Positions 35,520 through 46,361 are shown, counted from the stretch's first letter. The stretch is 64,000 bases of DNA from Hypericibacter adhaerens (GCF_008728835.1 NZ_CP042582.1:4819001-4883000), one strand, 5' to 3'. A program made the numbers and translations. Notes: generated from the letters alone by a model not told the origin.

Positions 35520-37778
35520 ATGATCGAGATCCTGGGATATGCCGATCGCCTGGCGGTCCGGCCCGGCATGACGATCGCCTTCAAGGTGAGCTGCGAGACC
35601 GGCGCCGCGCGCTACCGTGCCGACATCGTGCGGCTGCGTTGCGGAGACGATCGTCCTGACGGCCCGGGATTCCGGGAAGAGCCGGTCGCGGATGCGGCGG
35701 CGAACGGCGACTATCCCGGGCGCCGGCAGGCCATCGATTGCGGCTCCTATGTGAGAGTCGGACCGGCGGCAGCCTTCGATGCGGTCGACAGCTTCACGCT
35801 GTCGGCCTTGATATGGCCGACCTTGCCGGGCCTCGACGAAGCGACCGTGATGGGGCGCTGGAGCGGGCCTGCTGAAACGGGCTTCGGCTATGCGCTCGCG
35901 ATCGACGGCGCTTCCCGTCCCTGCCTGAGGCTCGGCGACGGAGTGCGAGTCTGGCGGCTGGTCCATCCAGTCGCCCTCGCGGCCCGCCGCTGGTACCGGC
36001 TGCTGGCGAGCTTCGACAGCGCGACCGGCGCCGCCAGCCTGCATTGCGAGCCGGTCACGCCGCAGTGGGGCGATCCGGTATTTCGTCCCACCGCCGGCCG
36101 CTGCCCGCTGCGGCCGCTCTCCTCCGGACCCCGGATCGCCGATGTGCCTGTCGCCGTCGCCGCCCATGTGGTGGAGGGTGGCCAAGGGACATGGCGCGGT
36201 GCCGGTCATTTCAACGGCAAGATCGAAGCGCCACGGCTGCATGCACAGGCCCTCCCGGCCGAGCAGATCGGGCAAATCCTGTCGACGCCCTTGACGGGGC
36301 CGTCCGCGGCGAGCCTGGTCGCCGCCTGGGATTTCTCCCGGGACATCCCCGGAACGAAGGCGCGCGATATCGGCCCGAACGGGCTCGATGGCGACTGCAT
36401 CAACCTGCCGACCCGGGCGATGACGGGCCATGCCTGGACCGCGGAAGCCATGAACTGGACGAACCGCCCGCATGAATATGCGGCGATCCATTTCCATGAA
36501 GACGATCTCTATGATTGCGCCTGGGAGACGGATTTCCGCTGGACGATCCCGCCGGACCTGAAGAGCGGGATCTATGCCGCGCGCCTGCGCTGCGGCAACC
36601 AGGGCGAGGACCATGTGCCGTTCTTCGTGCTGCCGCCGCGCGGACATGCGCGGGCCCCTGTGGCCTTCCTCGCCTCCACCGCCACCTATCTCGCCTATGC
36701 CAACAGCCACGATCATTACGAGGACCCCGTGGCGGAGCGCTGCCATGGGCTGACGGTGCTGGCGCCGGCCGACCTGTTCCTGATGCAGCGGCGCGATCTC
36801 GGCCTCTCCGCCTACGACCATCACCGCGACGGCAGCGGATCCTGCTGGAGCTCGCGCCTGCGCCCGATCCTGAATCTCCGCCCCAAGCGCGCGCTCTGGT
36901 CGCTCAATGCCGATCTGCACCTCACCGATTGGCTCGAGGCGATCGGGCAGGAGTACGACGTGATCGACGACGAGACCCTGCATCGGGAAGGCGTCTCGCT
37001 GCTCGAGCGCTATGCCTGCGTCATGACCGGCACGCACCCGGAGTACTACTCGACGGCGATGCTGACCGCGATGGCGGCCTATCTCGAGCGGGGCGGCCGG
37101 CTCATGTATCTCGGCGGCAACGGCTTCTACTGGCGCGTCGCCTGGCATGACGAGCTGCCGGGCGCCATGGAGATCCGCCGCGGCGAGGCGGGCACCCGGA
37201 TGTGGACTTCCGAGCCCGGCGAGACGGGCCTTGCGACCACGGGCGAGCCCAGCGGGATGTGGCGGCATTCGGGCTTCGCGCCCCAGCGGCTCGTCGGGGT
37301 GGGCTTCATCTCCGAAGGGTTCGACAGCGGCTCCTATTACCGGCGCCTGCCGGACAGTTACGATCCGAGGGCCGGCTTCATCTTCGCCGGCGTCGACGAG
37401 GAGATCCTCGGCGACTTCGGCGTGTTCGGCGGCGCCGCGGCGCTGGAGCTCGACATCGTCAATCCCAAGGTCGGAACCCCGCCCCATGCCCTGCTTCTGG
37501 CCTCGTCGGAAGGGCACAGCAACGTCTATGTGATCGCCCAGGCCGAAACCGGCGCCAATCATCCCGGCATGGATGGGATCGAGAGCCCTCTGGTACGGGC
37601 CGATATGGTCTTCTTCGAGACCTTGAAGGGCGGCGCCGTCTTCTCGACCGGCTCCATCGGCTGGGCCGGCAGCCTGGCGCATGACAACTACCGGAACAAC
37701 ATCTCCAGGATCACCGAGAACGTGTTGCGGCGCTTCATATCGCCGGAGCCGTTCCCGTCATCGGCGGGAACGAGATAG
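35520..37778 (+). CDS. Large subunit of an N,N-dimethylformamidase-like iron amidohydrolase
   Basis: A 752-aa protein, close to the roughly 760 aa of Paracoccus/Alcaligenes DMFase. Residues 75-250 or so look like a LamG/concanavalin-like beta domain (SFTLSALIWP, ATVMGRWS). The catalytic half has candidate ligands for the reported 2-Tyr/1-Glu mononuclear iron site: Y390 or Y393 (TATYLAYAN), Y432 (LSAYDHH) and E508 (GTHPEYY). H506, N534 (LGGNGFYW) and E643 (ALELDIVN) fall at spacings matching other reported active-site residues, recalled from the literature. DMFase hydrolyses formamides to formate and amine. Here, inside a sugar-uptake cluster, it probably deacylates an amide-bearing sugar; the actual substrate is unknown. 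Confidence 0.8.
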   Translation: MIEILGYADRLAVRPGMTIAFKVSCETGAARYRADIVRLRCGDDRPDGPGFREEPVADAAANGDYPGRRQAIDCGSYVRVGPAAAFDAVDSFTLSALIWPTLPGLDEATVMGRWSGPAETGFGYALAIDGASRPCLRLGDGVRVWRLVHPVALAARRWYRLLASFDSATGAASLHCEPVTPQWGDPVFRPTAGRCPLRPLSSGPRIADVPVAVAAHVVEGGQGTWRGAGHFNGKIEAPRLHAQALPAEQIGQILSTPLTGPSAASLVAAWDFSRDIPGTKARDIGPNGLDGDCINLPTRAMTGHAWTAEAMNWTNRPHEYAAIHFHEDDLYDCAWETDFRWTIPPDLKSGIYAARLRCGNQGEDHVPFFVLPPRGHARAPVAFLASTATYLAYANSHDHYEDPVAERCHGLTVLAPADLFLMQRRDLGLSAYDHHRDGSGSCWSSRLRPILNLRPKRALWSLNADLHLTDWLEAIGQEYDVIDDETLHREGVSLLERYACVMTGTHPEYYSTAMLTAMAAYLERGGRLMYLGGNGFYWRVAWHDELPGAMEIRRGEAGTRMWTSEPGETGLATTGEPSGMWRHSGFAPQRLVGVGFISEGFDSGSYYRRLPDSYDPRAGFIFAGVDEEILGDFGVFGGAAALELDIVNPKVGTPPHALLLASSEGHSNVYVIAQAETGANHPGMDGIESPLVRADMVFFETLKGGAVFSTGSIGWAGSLAHDNYRNNISRITENVLRRFISPEPFPSSAGTR

Positions 37779-37797
37779 CGGAAAGGGGCAGTCGCGC

Positions 37798-38871
<1,074 letters not shown>

Positions 38872-38893
38872 CCGCGATCGACCGGACCGCGGG

Positions 38894-40339
38894 TCACTGA
38901 ATGTCGATCGCCGGCGCTTCGGCATCGGGCGCCGGCACGTCGATCTGGATGTTCTGATCGACCGGTGCGTGCTGGACGCGATCCAGCACCAGCCCCGGGA
39001 AGCCGATCACGACGGCCACCATGACGATCTGGATGCAGACGAACGGCACGGCGCCCCAATAGATCTGACCGGTCGTGACCGGCGCCAGCTTTCGGCCCGT
39101 GATCTTGTCGATGAAGGCCGAGGACGGCGCCACGCTGCGCAGGAAGAAGAGCGCGAAGCCGAAGGGCGGGTGCATGAAGGAGGTCTGCATATTGACCCCC
39201 AGCAGCACGCCGAACCAGATGAGATCGATGCCGAGCTTCTCGGCGACGGGCGCCAGCAGCGGTACCACGATGAAGGCGAGCTCGAAGAAATCGAGGAAGA
39301 AGGCCAGGCAGAAGACCAGGATGTTGACGACGATGAGGAAGCCCAGCTCGCCGCCGGGCACGCTGGTCAGGAGATGATCGACCCAGAGATCGCCATCGAC
39401 GCCGCGGAAGACCAGGGTGAAGACGGTCGAGCCGATCAGGATGAAGATCACGAAGGAGGAGAGCTTGGCCGTGCTGTCCATCGCCTGCCTGAGCAGGTTC
39501 CAGCTCAGCCGGCGATTGGCCAGCGCGAGGATGAGGGCGCCCGTCGCGCCCATGGCGCCGCCCTCGGTCGGCGTCGCCACGCCGAGGAAGATCGTGCCCA
39601 GCACCAGGAAGATCAGGACCAGCGGCGGCAGCAGCGAGACCACCACGCGGCGCAGCAGCGCGAAGCCGCGAAGCGTGCGGGCCTCGCGCGGCAGCGCCGG
39701 CGCCCAGGTCGGGCGGAAGACCGACACGCCCAGCACATAGACGGCATAGAGGCCGGTCAGGAACAGGCCGGGAATGATGGCGCCTTCATACATGTCGCCG
39801 ACCGAGCGGCCGAGCTGGTCGGCCAGCACGATCAGCACCAGGCTCGGCGGGATGATCTGGGCCAAGGTGCCGGAGGCTGCGATGACGCCGCTGGCGAGCC
39901 GCCGGTCGTAGCCGTAGCGCAGCATGATGGGCAGCGAGATCAGCCCCATCGAGATGACCGAGGCGGCGACCACGCCCGTGGTCGCGGCCAGGAGCGCGCC
40001 CACGAAGATGACGGCGAAGGCGAGCCCGCCGCGCAACGGGCCGAACAGCTGCCCGATCGTGTCGAGCAGATCCTCGGCCATGCCGCTGCGTTCGAGGATC
40101 AGCCCCATGAAGGTGAAGAACGGGATCGCCAGCAGCGTGTCGTTGCGCATGATGCCGAACACGCGGTCCGGCAGGGCCTGCAGCAGCGAGGGCGTCAGCA
40201 GGCCGAGCTCGATGCCGATGAAGCCGAACAGCAGCCCGTTCGCGGCGAGCGCGAAGGCGACCGGGTAGCCCAGCAGCAGCAGCACGACCAGCGCCAGGAA
40301 CATCAGCGGCGCGAGATTGGCGATCAGGAGCTCCGTCAC
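38894..40339 (-). CDS. TRAP transporter large membrane subunit (DctM family)
   Basis: A 481-aa 12-helix Na+- or H+-coupled permease. It shows the family features MGLILERSGMAEDLL, GALLAATTGVVAASVISMG, and ATPTEGGAMGATGAL in the second half, with GVNMQTSFMHPPFGFALFFL. The GTG at 40339 overlaps the DctQ stop (GTGA). It is convergent with the ABC ATPase gene. The binding protein most like its partner is encoded at 23914-25020. Confidence 0.95.
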   Translation of the reverse strand: MTELLIANLAPLMFLALVVLLLLGYPVAFALAANGLLFGFIGIELGLLTPSLLQALPDRVFGIMRNDTLLAIPFFTFMGLILERSGMAEDLLDTIGQLFGPLRGGLAFAVIFVGALLAATTGVVAASVISMGLISLPIMLRYGYDRRLASGVIAASGTLAQIIPPSLVLIVLADQLGRSVGDMYEGAIIPGLFLTGLYAVYVLGVSVFRPTWAPALPREARTLRGFALLRRVVVSLLPPLVLIFLVLGTIFLGVATPTEGGAMGATGALILALANRRLSWNLLRQAMDSTAKLSSFVIFILIGSTVFTLVFRGVDGDLWVDHLLTSVPGGELGFLIVVNILVFCLAFFLDFFELAFIVVPLLAPVAEKLGIDLIWFGVLLGVNMQTSFMHPPFGFALFFLRSVAPSSAFIDKITGRKLAPVTTGQIYWGAVPFVCIQIVMVAVVIGFPGLVLDRVQHAPVDQNIQIDVPAPDAEAPAIDIQ

Positions 40340-40914
40340 GACGGATCGCCTTCGGACCGGCTGCTCACCGCCGCCGCGGCATGGGCCGGGCGCTTCTCGG
40401 CCGGGTCGGGGACGAGCCCCATCAGGAAGGCGACCCGTTTGATGAGCTCGGAGAGGCCCTGCAGGCCCAGGAGCGCGAAGCCGATCGGAATCAGGATCTT
40501 CACCGGCCAGCGCAGGAGCCCGCCGGCATCGCCCGAGATCTCGTGGCGCAGATAGGAATCGGCCACGAGCGGCCAGGACAGCCAGCCGATCACGGCCGCC
40601 ATCGGCAGCAGGAACAGAGCCGAGCCGAGGATGTCGATCCAGGTCTGGGTGCGTTTCGAGAGCCGCCCGGCGATCACGTCGATGCGGACATGCTCGTTGC
40701 GCAGCAGCGTATAGCCGGCGCAGAGCAGGAACACGGCCGAGAACAGATACCATTGGATCTCGAGCCAGGCGTTCGAGCTGGCGTCGAACACATAGCGGAC
40801 CATGGCGTTGCCGGCGCTGATCAGCACCGCGATCAGCACACCCCAGTAGGCCAGCCTGCCGATATGCCCGTTGATCCAGTCGATCGCACGGCTCAAGCCG
40901 AGCAAAGACCTCAC
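40336..40914 (-). CDS. TRAP transporter small membrane subunit (DctQ family)
   Basis: A 192-aa four-helix subunit. LEIQWYLFSAVFLLCAGYTLLRNEHVRIDV carries the typical W..F....A..L....HVR.D pattern. It precedes and overlaps the DctM gene. No binding-protein gene is adjacent; upstream is the hybrid histidine kinase gene after a 194-base gap, in which I see no gene. Confidence 0.93.
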   Translation of the reverse strand: MRSLLGLSRAIDWINGHIGRLAYWGVLIAVLISAGNAMVRYVFDASSNAWLEIQWYLFSAVFLLCAGYTLLRNEHVRIDVIAGRLSKRTQTWIDILGSALFLLPMAAVIGWLSWPLVADSYLRHEISGDAGGLLRWPVKILIPIGFALLGLQGLSELIKRVAFLMGLVPDPAEKRPAHAAAAVSSRSEGDPS

Positions 40915-41108
40915 GGGATGCTCCCCTGTCCCTGGTTTTCGGCGGCGCCTCTTGAGCGGGCCCCTGCCGCCGCTTCCTCCTCTTGAGGGAAGGTACGCGG
41001 TTATGCGTTCATCTGAGCCGGTCCCGCGCCGAAGCTCAACCGGAAAATCCGGGAGGAGCCGGCGATGCTCGCGGGCGCAGGCGCCGTTCCGGCACGGGGG
41101 CTCCGACT

Positions 41109-43040
41109 TTAGTCGGACGATGGCGGCGGGCCGTCCAGCGTGTCCCGGATTCGCTGCGCGAGCTCGGTCTTGCGATAGGGCTTGTTCAGCACCGTCGTTC
41201 CCGGCGGGAGCTGCCGCCGCGAGCCGAGGCTGTCGAGGGCATAGCCGGAGGTGAGGAGAACCTTCAGCTCCGGCCGGAGCCGCTGGGCACGCTCCGCGAG
41301 CTCGATGCCGTTGATGCCGCCCGGCATGACGATGTCCGTGAAGAGAAGATCGATCACGGTGTCCGTCTGCAGCTGTTTCATCGCGTCGTCCCCGTCGCTG
41401 CTGGCGATCACCTGGTAGCCAAGGCTGCGAATGACGGAGACCGCATGGCCGCGCACGAAGTCGTCATCCTCGACGACGAGCAAAATCTCCTGGCCCCGGG
41501 GCGCCAGCAGCTCTTCCTTCCCGGCCGGCACTGCCGACGAGTCGGCCTTGCCGCCGACCGGCAGATAGATCCGCACGGTGGTGCCCAGCCCCAGCTCGCT
41601 ATAGACGGCGACATGGCCGTTGGACTGCTTGACGAAGCCATAGACCATGCTCAGCCCGAGCCCGCTGCCCTTGCCCACCTCCTTGGTCGTGAAGAAAGGC
41701 TCGAAGACACGCGTCACCACGTCGGGCGGCATGCCTTCGCCATCGTCCGTGACCGCGACCATGGCATAGTCGCCGGCCAGAACTTCGGGATGGGTCGCCT
41801 GATAGTGCTCGTCGAGGACGGCGTTGGCGGTCGCGATCGTGATGCAGCCGCCGCCCGGCATGGCATCCTGGGCATTGAGGGCGAGATTGAGGATCGCGGA
41901 TTCGAGCTGGGCCGGATCGGCAAAGGCCGGCGTCAACCCGGTCTCCAGCGCGGTCGCGATCTCGATGTCCTCGCGCAAGGTGCGGCGCAGCAGCCGGCTC
42001 ATCTTGTCGACCAGCTGATTGCAGTCGATCTGGGAGGGGATCAAGGTCTGGCGCCGGCTGAAGGCGAGCAGGCGTTGCGTGAGCTCGGCGCCGCGCTCGC
42101 CCGCAGCGATGATCGCTTCCGCCTGCCGGCGCAGGTCGGGCCGGGCCTTGAGCACCTCGCTCAGCGTTTCGGCGTTGCCGATGATCACGGTCAGCAGATT
42201 GTTGAAGTCGTGGGCGATGCCACCCGAGAGCTGCCCCACGGCTTCCATCTTCTGCGCCTGAACCAGCTGCTCCTCGGTTCGCTTGCGCCCCGTCAGGTCG
42301 TGGATGATGCCGACGAAGACCGGGCCGTCGTTCTGAATGGCCTCGCCCACCGAGAGGTCCATCGGAAAGGTCGTGCCGTCCTTGCGCTGCCCCAGCACCT
42401 CGCGTCCGATGCCGATGATCTTCGGCACATGCGTCGAAAGATAGTTCGAGATGTAGCGGTCATGCTCGTCGCGGAAATGCGGCGGCATCAGCATCTTCAC
42501 GTTCTGCCCGACCACCTCGGCCGCGCCGTAGCCGAACAGCGCCTCGCAGGCCGGGTTGAACATCATCACCAAGCCGCGCGCGTCGATCAGGATCACGCCG
42601 TCGACCGCCGTATCCACCACGGCCTTCAGCCGCTGGACGGCTTCGCGGACCGCCTGCTCGGAACGCTTGCGTTCGGTCAGATCGTGGATGATGCCGACGA
42701 AGATCGATTCCCCATCGTCCTTGGTTTCCCCGACGGAGAGGTCCATGGGAAAGGTCGAGCCGTCCTTGCGCTGGCCCACGACCTCGCGACCGACCCCGAT
42801 GATCTTGGCCTCGCCAGTGCGATGATAGTTCGTGAGATAGGCGTCATGCTCGTCGCGGAACGGCGCCGGCATGAGCATCTTCACATTCTGTCCGACGACC
42901 TCGGCCGCGAAGAATCCGAAGAGCTTTTCACAGGCCGGATTGAACCTCAGGACGGTGCCCTGCGCATCGATCAGGATCACGCCATCAACGGCCGTGTCCA
43001 CCACGGCCTTCAACCGGGCCTCGTCGCGATCTCCGGTCAT
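41109..43040 (-). CDS. PAS-PAS hybrid histidine kinase with FixL-like PAS domains
   Basis: A 643-aa cytosolic sensor kinase without membrane segments. Order: PAS1 (about 10-120), PAS2 (140-250), HisKA with H277 (GGIAHDFNN), HATPase (GEGMPPDVV, GSGLGLSMV), and a C-terminal receiver with D569 (FTDIVMPGG). Both PAS domains align without gaps to the FixL heme-PAS core and keep the proximal-ligand His (H65, H193, in RDEHD) and the distal Arg (R85, R213, in IIG.GRE). A heme-based gas sensor is therefore plausible. The ATG at 43040 has GGGGGCGG upstream; a GTG at 43079 is an alternative. It has no separate response regulator nearby. Confidence 0.9.
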   Translation of the reverse strand: MTGDRDEARLKAVVDTAVDGVILIDAQGTVLRFNPACEKLFGFFAAEVVGQNVKMLMPAPFRDEHDAYLTNYHRTGEAKIIGVGREVVGQRKDGSTFPMDLSVGETKDDGESIFVGIIHDLTERKRSEQAVREAVQRLKAVVDTAVDGVILIDARGLVMMFNPACEALFGYGAAEVVGQNVKMLMPPHFRDEHDRYISNYLSTHVPKIIGIGREVLGQRKDGTTFPMDLSVGEAIQNDGPVFVGIIHDLTGRKRTEEQLVQAQKMEAVGQLSGGIAHDFNNLLTVIIGNAETLSEVLKARPDLRRQAEAIIAAGERGAELTQRLLAFSRRQTLIPSQIDCNQLVDKMSRLLRRTLREDIEIATALETGLTPAFADPAQLESAILNLALNAQDAMPGGGCITIATANAVLDEHYQATHPEVLAGDYAMVAVTDDGEGMPPDVVTRVFEPFFTTKEVGKGSGLGLSMVYGFVKQSNGHVAVYSELGLGTTVRIYLPVGGKADSSAVPAGKEELLAPRGQEILLVVEDDDFVRGHAVSVIRSLGYQVIASSDGDDAMKQLQTDTVIDLLFTDIVMPGGINGIELAERAQRLRPELKVLLTSGYALDSLGSRRQLPPGTTVLNKPYRKTELAQRIRDTLDGPPPSSD

Positions 43041-43278
43041 CCGCTGCCGCCCCCAGCAGGACAGATTGAATCCGACCACGCTCGCCGATGCACGTCTTTC
43101 GATAGTCGATTATCCAAATGACTATGGCATCCGGCAAGCGGGTTTCGCTCGCTACGGTAGTGATGCTGACCTAGAAGGTAAATGCTCTATTCGCGTGCGT
43201 CAGTAGTTTGACGCGGGCTCGAACGACACCGGTATCGCCGCGCTCGAGCGCCGACAGGCCTAGCAGGAGAAAGCGGCG

Positions 43279-44337
43279 TCAGGCCGCGACGGCGATCCCG
43301 CCTCGGACGGCGCCGCCCGCGACCTGGCCCCAGAGCACCGCATGATCCTCGGGGAGGGCGCGGCTGTTGGGCATGGCGAACCAGAGCCGCAGCATCGAGC
43401 GCACCCGGCCGCTGGCCGCGTCGTTCTCGAAGGCGGTGCGGGCGTGATAGATCACGTGGTTGTTGAGGAGCTGGATCTCGCCCGCCGCCAGCGTCATCTC
43501 GAAGGCGAGCTCGGCTGCGACCTGGTCGAGCAGGGCCAAGGCCTCGACCTGTAGCGGCGTCAGCCGCGGCGCCTGCGGCAACTGCTGCGCATTCTCGATA
43601 TAGGTGCGCGAATAGTGGCTGGTGAGCCGGCCCTCGCGCTGGCCGAAGACCGGCAGCAGATAGATCGAGCTCTCGCCGCCCTTCTCCTCGCCGAAGCGCG
43701 TGCGCGGCACGGGACGGTAGAGCACCTCGAGCAGGTCGGGCCGGCGCTTGAGGATCTCGTTATGCACGGCGCCCGTGCTGCAGAGCTTGCTGACGCCGCC
43801 CTTCGCGGCCTGCCCGACGCAGAAGAGCCCCACCACGTCGCAGCGATCGGTATGGAAGCGCAGGGCGCCGTTGGTCAGCGTGCGTGCATGGGAGGAGAGG
43901 AAGGGCTTGCCGGCCTCGTCGGTGGTGACGCCGCCCTGGGTCGTGGCCACGTCGTAGCCCTCGTCCTGGATCGCCTTCATCAGCAGGCCGGTGTTGGTCT
44001 GCGAGAGGATCGTGCCGAGATGGGTGCCCAGCCCGAACCAGAGATGGCGGTGCGAGCGCGGATCGAGGCCGGCGAAATCGAGGCCGGTGAGCTTCGCCAT
44101 GCCGGAGCCGTTCTCGAGCTCCTCGCGCGCGGCGGCGCAATATTCATCGAGGCCGGGGATCTGGAATCGCGCCCGCGTCAGCGCCGACCAATCGAGCTCC
44201 GCCTCCCGCGCCGTGTCGGCCGCCGCGATCAGGCCGCGGCTGATCGCCGGGTCCATCGGACGGATCCAGCGTTTCGAGGCGACGATCTCGGTCCCGCGCC
44301 AGACGCTGGGACCCGTGACGGCGGCGATGGCGGACAT
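43279..44337 (-). CDS. TauD/TfdA-family Fe(II)/2-oxoglutarate dioxygenase
   Basis: A 352-aa non-heme iron dioxygenase. The facial triad is visible as RFHTDRCDV (H and D) and the distal His in NNHVIYHAR, where the following Arg would bind 2-oxoglutarate. The family covers taurine, 2,4-D, gamma-butyrobetaine and many other substrates. No sulfur or betaine genes adjoin it, so the substrate stays open. It is followed on its left by a 199-base gap without a recognisable gene, and preceded by a repeat element. Confidence 0.86.
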   Translation of the reverse strand: MSAIAAVTGPSVWRGTEIVASKRWIRPMDPAISRGLIAAADTAREAELDWSALTRARFQIPGLDEYCAAAREELENGSGMAKLTGLDFAGLDPRSHRHLWFGLGTHLGTILSQTNTGLLMKAIQDEGYDVATTQGGVTTDEAGKPFLSSHARTLTNGALRFHTDRCDVVGLFCVGQAAKGGVSKLCSTGAVHNEILKRRPDLLEVLYRPVPRTRFGEEKGGESSIYLLPVFGQREGRLTSHYSRTYIENAQQLPQAPRLTPLQVEALALLDQVAAELAFEMTLAAGEIQLLNNHVIYHARTAFENDAASGRVRSMLRLWFAMPNSRALPEDHAVLWGQVAGGAVRGGIAVAA

Positions 44338-44472
44338 GGCGGTTCTGTAATCCCTGCTGATGCGGCGAGGCCGGAAGCGGCCCCGTGGAGGCCGAAAATG
44401 ATTCCACGGCCGGCCATCGGCTTCAAGCCGGGGGCTTCCCGCTCAGCGCAGAGTGATCGCATTTGAGGCTTT

Positions 44473-44625
44473 CTTCACCTCCCCCCTTGAGGGGGAGGCT
44501 GGGGTGGGGGGTAGCCGCAGACTCGTTGCAAGCCTGTCTTACCGCGATGAAAGCTCCCTCTTCAGTCGCGTTCTACGATCACCCCCCAACCCTAACCTCC
44601 CCCTCAAGGGGGGAGGGGATTCACT
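44473..44625. repeat. MITE-like element with ~45-bp terminal inverted repeats, copy 2
   Basis: It has the same terminal arms as the copy at 5590-5738 (cttcacctccccccttgaggggg ... ccccctcaaggggggagggg) and a centre that aligns loosely (ctcgttgcaagcc ... gcgttctacgatcacc). It fills half of the 317-base gap 44338-44654 between two minus-strand genes; the rest of that gap holds nothing I can identify. Confidence 0.85.
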
Positions 44626-44654
44626 CGCGTCGTCAAATGCGATTGCCCTGCCGC

Positions 44655-46361
44655 TCAGCGAGAGACCGGTGGCAGCCGCAGGGTGCCCGAGGCAGGCGTC
44701 GGGGGAACCGGCTCAGCCTCGTCGATCACGCGGCTGGGCCGCAGTGATCCGGTCTGGTCGAGGATCGGATAGGCCACCGAGGCGATATGGGCGGCGATGC
44801 GCTTGAGGTCGCGCAGGATGTCGAGATGGAGCGCGCTGGTCTCGAGGCTCTCCGGCCGGCCCTCGCGCAGGCGGCGCAGATGGCTCTCGGTCGCGGCCTG
44901 CTCCAGCTCCCGGATCCGGACCTTCTCGTTCAGCAGCCAGCGCGCCTCGCGCGGATCGCCGGTCATGAAGACGCTGGTGGCGAGCCCCAGCGCCGCCATC
45001 AGGCGTTCCTGCATGGCCTCGATCTCGTCCGCGCCCTCGGCCGAGAAGCTCAGGCGGTATTTGATCTTCTTGGCCGCGATCTCGCGCAAACTTTTATCGA
45101 GAATATCGCCGGCATGCTCGAGATTGATGGCGAAGGTGAGGACATCGGAGCAGCGCCGCGCATCCGCCTCGTCGAGCCCGTCGTCGCGCGCGATCCGGGT
45201 CAGGTAGAGCTTGATCGATTTGTGCAGCCGGTCCAGCCGGTCGTCGAGCGTGCCGATCTCGGCCGCGCGCTTGCGGTCGTCATGGCGCAGCGCCTCGGTC
45301 AGGTCGCGCAGCATGGTCTCGAGGATATCGACCATGCGCAGCGTCTCGCGCGACGCGTCGGCCAGAGCCATGCCCGGCGTCGCCAGGGCCGCCTCGGTGA
45401 GATAGCGCGGGGCGCCGGGATCCTGGACGGGAGCCGAGGGCAGCAGGCGACGACAGAGCTTCGCCAGCGGACCCAGAAGGCCGATGAACAAGACCGCCAG
45501 CGCCAGGTTGAAGAACAGGTGGAAGTTGGCGGCCATGCGCGCCGGCTCGGGCTCCAGCGCCGCGAGCCCCGTCCCGATCTGCGCCAGGAAGGGCAGCGTC
45601 AGCAGCGTGCCGCTGCCGCGCACGATCAGGTTGCCCAGCGCCAGGCGACGGGCCGGGTTGCTGCGGCCGGCCCCCAGGAACTGCGGGATGACATTGCCGA
45701 GATTGGCCCCCAGCACCAGGGCGAGCGCCACGTCCGTCGGCACGACCCCGGCGGCGGCGAGCGACATGGCCAGCAGCACCACGGCGACGCTGGAATAGGC
45801 GGCCCAGGTCATCAGCGCCCCCAGCAGGATCGAGAGCAGCGGATGGCCGGAGAGGAGCGCGAAGAGATCGCGCACCACGCCCGCCTGCTCGACCGGCGCG
45901 ACCGTGGCCAGGATGAGGTGGAGCGCCAGCAGCACCAGCCCGAGACCGATCCCGACCCGGCCCAGGTCGCGCAGCCGCGTCTTGCCGCTCTGCTTGAAGG
46001 CGATCACGCCCACCAGGATCAGGATCGGGGCCACGACGGAGACGTCGAAGGTCAGGAGCTGGACGATGAGCGTGGTGCCGATATTGGCGCCGAGGATGAC
46101 CGCCAGCGCCGGCACCAGATCGACCACGCCGCTGGCGAGGAAGGAGGCCGCCATGAGGCCGGTCGCGGTGCTGCTCTGCAGGAGCGCCGTCACGCCGAGC
46201 CCGGCAAGCAGGGCCTTGCCGCGATTGGCGAGGCCGGCATTGAGGATGCGCCGGAGGTCGGAGCCGAAGGCCCGCAGGATGCCCGTATGCACCATATGCA
46301 GGCCCCACAGCAGCAGGGCGACATTGCCAGCCAGATGCAGAAGGGTGAGGCCGCCGGACAT
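44655..46361 (-). CDS. Na+/Pi cotransporter family protein with C-terminal PhoU-like domain
   Basis: A 568-aa protein. Residues 1-330 or so are membrane-spanning with the inverted NptA repeats, each carrying the family's Ser-rich motif (LLQSSTATGLMAASFLASG; TWAAYSSVAVVLLAMSLA). GANIGTTL and GANLGNVIPQF mark the repeat pairs. The C-terminal 200 residues form a PhoU-like helical bundle (FAINLEHAGDILDKSLREI). It is expected to import or export phosphate with sodium. The ATG at 46361 begins the first hydrophobic segment. Confidence 0.92.
   Translation of the reverse strand: MSGGLTLLHLAGNVALLLWGLHMVHTGILRAFGSDLRRILNAGLANRGKALLAGLGVTALLQSSTATGLMAASFLASGVVDLVPALAVILGANIGTTLIVQLLTFDVSVVAPILILVGVIAFKQSGKTRLRDLGRVGIGLGLVLLALHLILATVAPVEQAGVVRDLFALLSGHPLLSILLGALMTWAAYSSVAVVLLAMSLAAAGVVPTDVALALVLGANLGNVIPQFLGAGRSNPARRLALGNLIVRGSGTLLTLPFLAQIGTGLAALEPEPARMAANFHLFFNLALAVLFIGLLGPLAKLCRRLLPSAPVQDPGAPRYLTEAALATPGMALADASRETLRMVDILETMLRDLTEALRHDDRKRAAEIGTLDDRLDRLHKSIKLYLTRIARDDGLDEADARRCSDVLTFAINLEHAGDILDKSLREIAAKKIKYRLSFSAEGADEIEAMQERLMAALGLATSVFMTGDPREARWLLNEKVRIRELEQAATESHLRRLREGRPESLETSALHLDILRDLKRIAAHIASVAYPILDQTGSLRPSRVIDEAEPVPPTPASGTLRLPPVSR

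Noticed and set aside
35469-37682. A 2.2-kb minus-strand open frame opposite the DMFase-like large subunit
   Set aside because: It has no recognisable motif and shadow-type composition; the plus strand encodes the DMFase-like protein with coupled small subunit.
40983-43121. A 2.1-kb plus-strand open frame opposite the hybrid kinase
   Set aside because: It mirrors the kinase codons; the minus strand carries PAS, HisKA, HATPase and receiver motifs.
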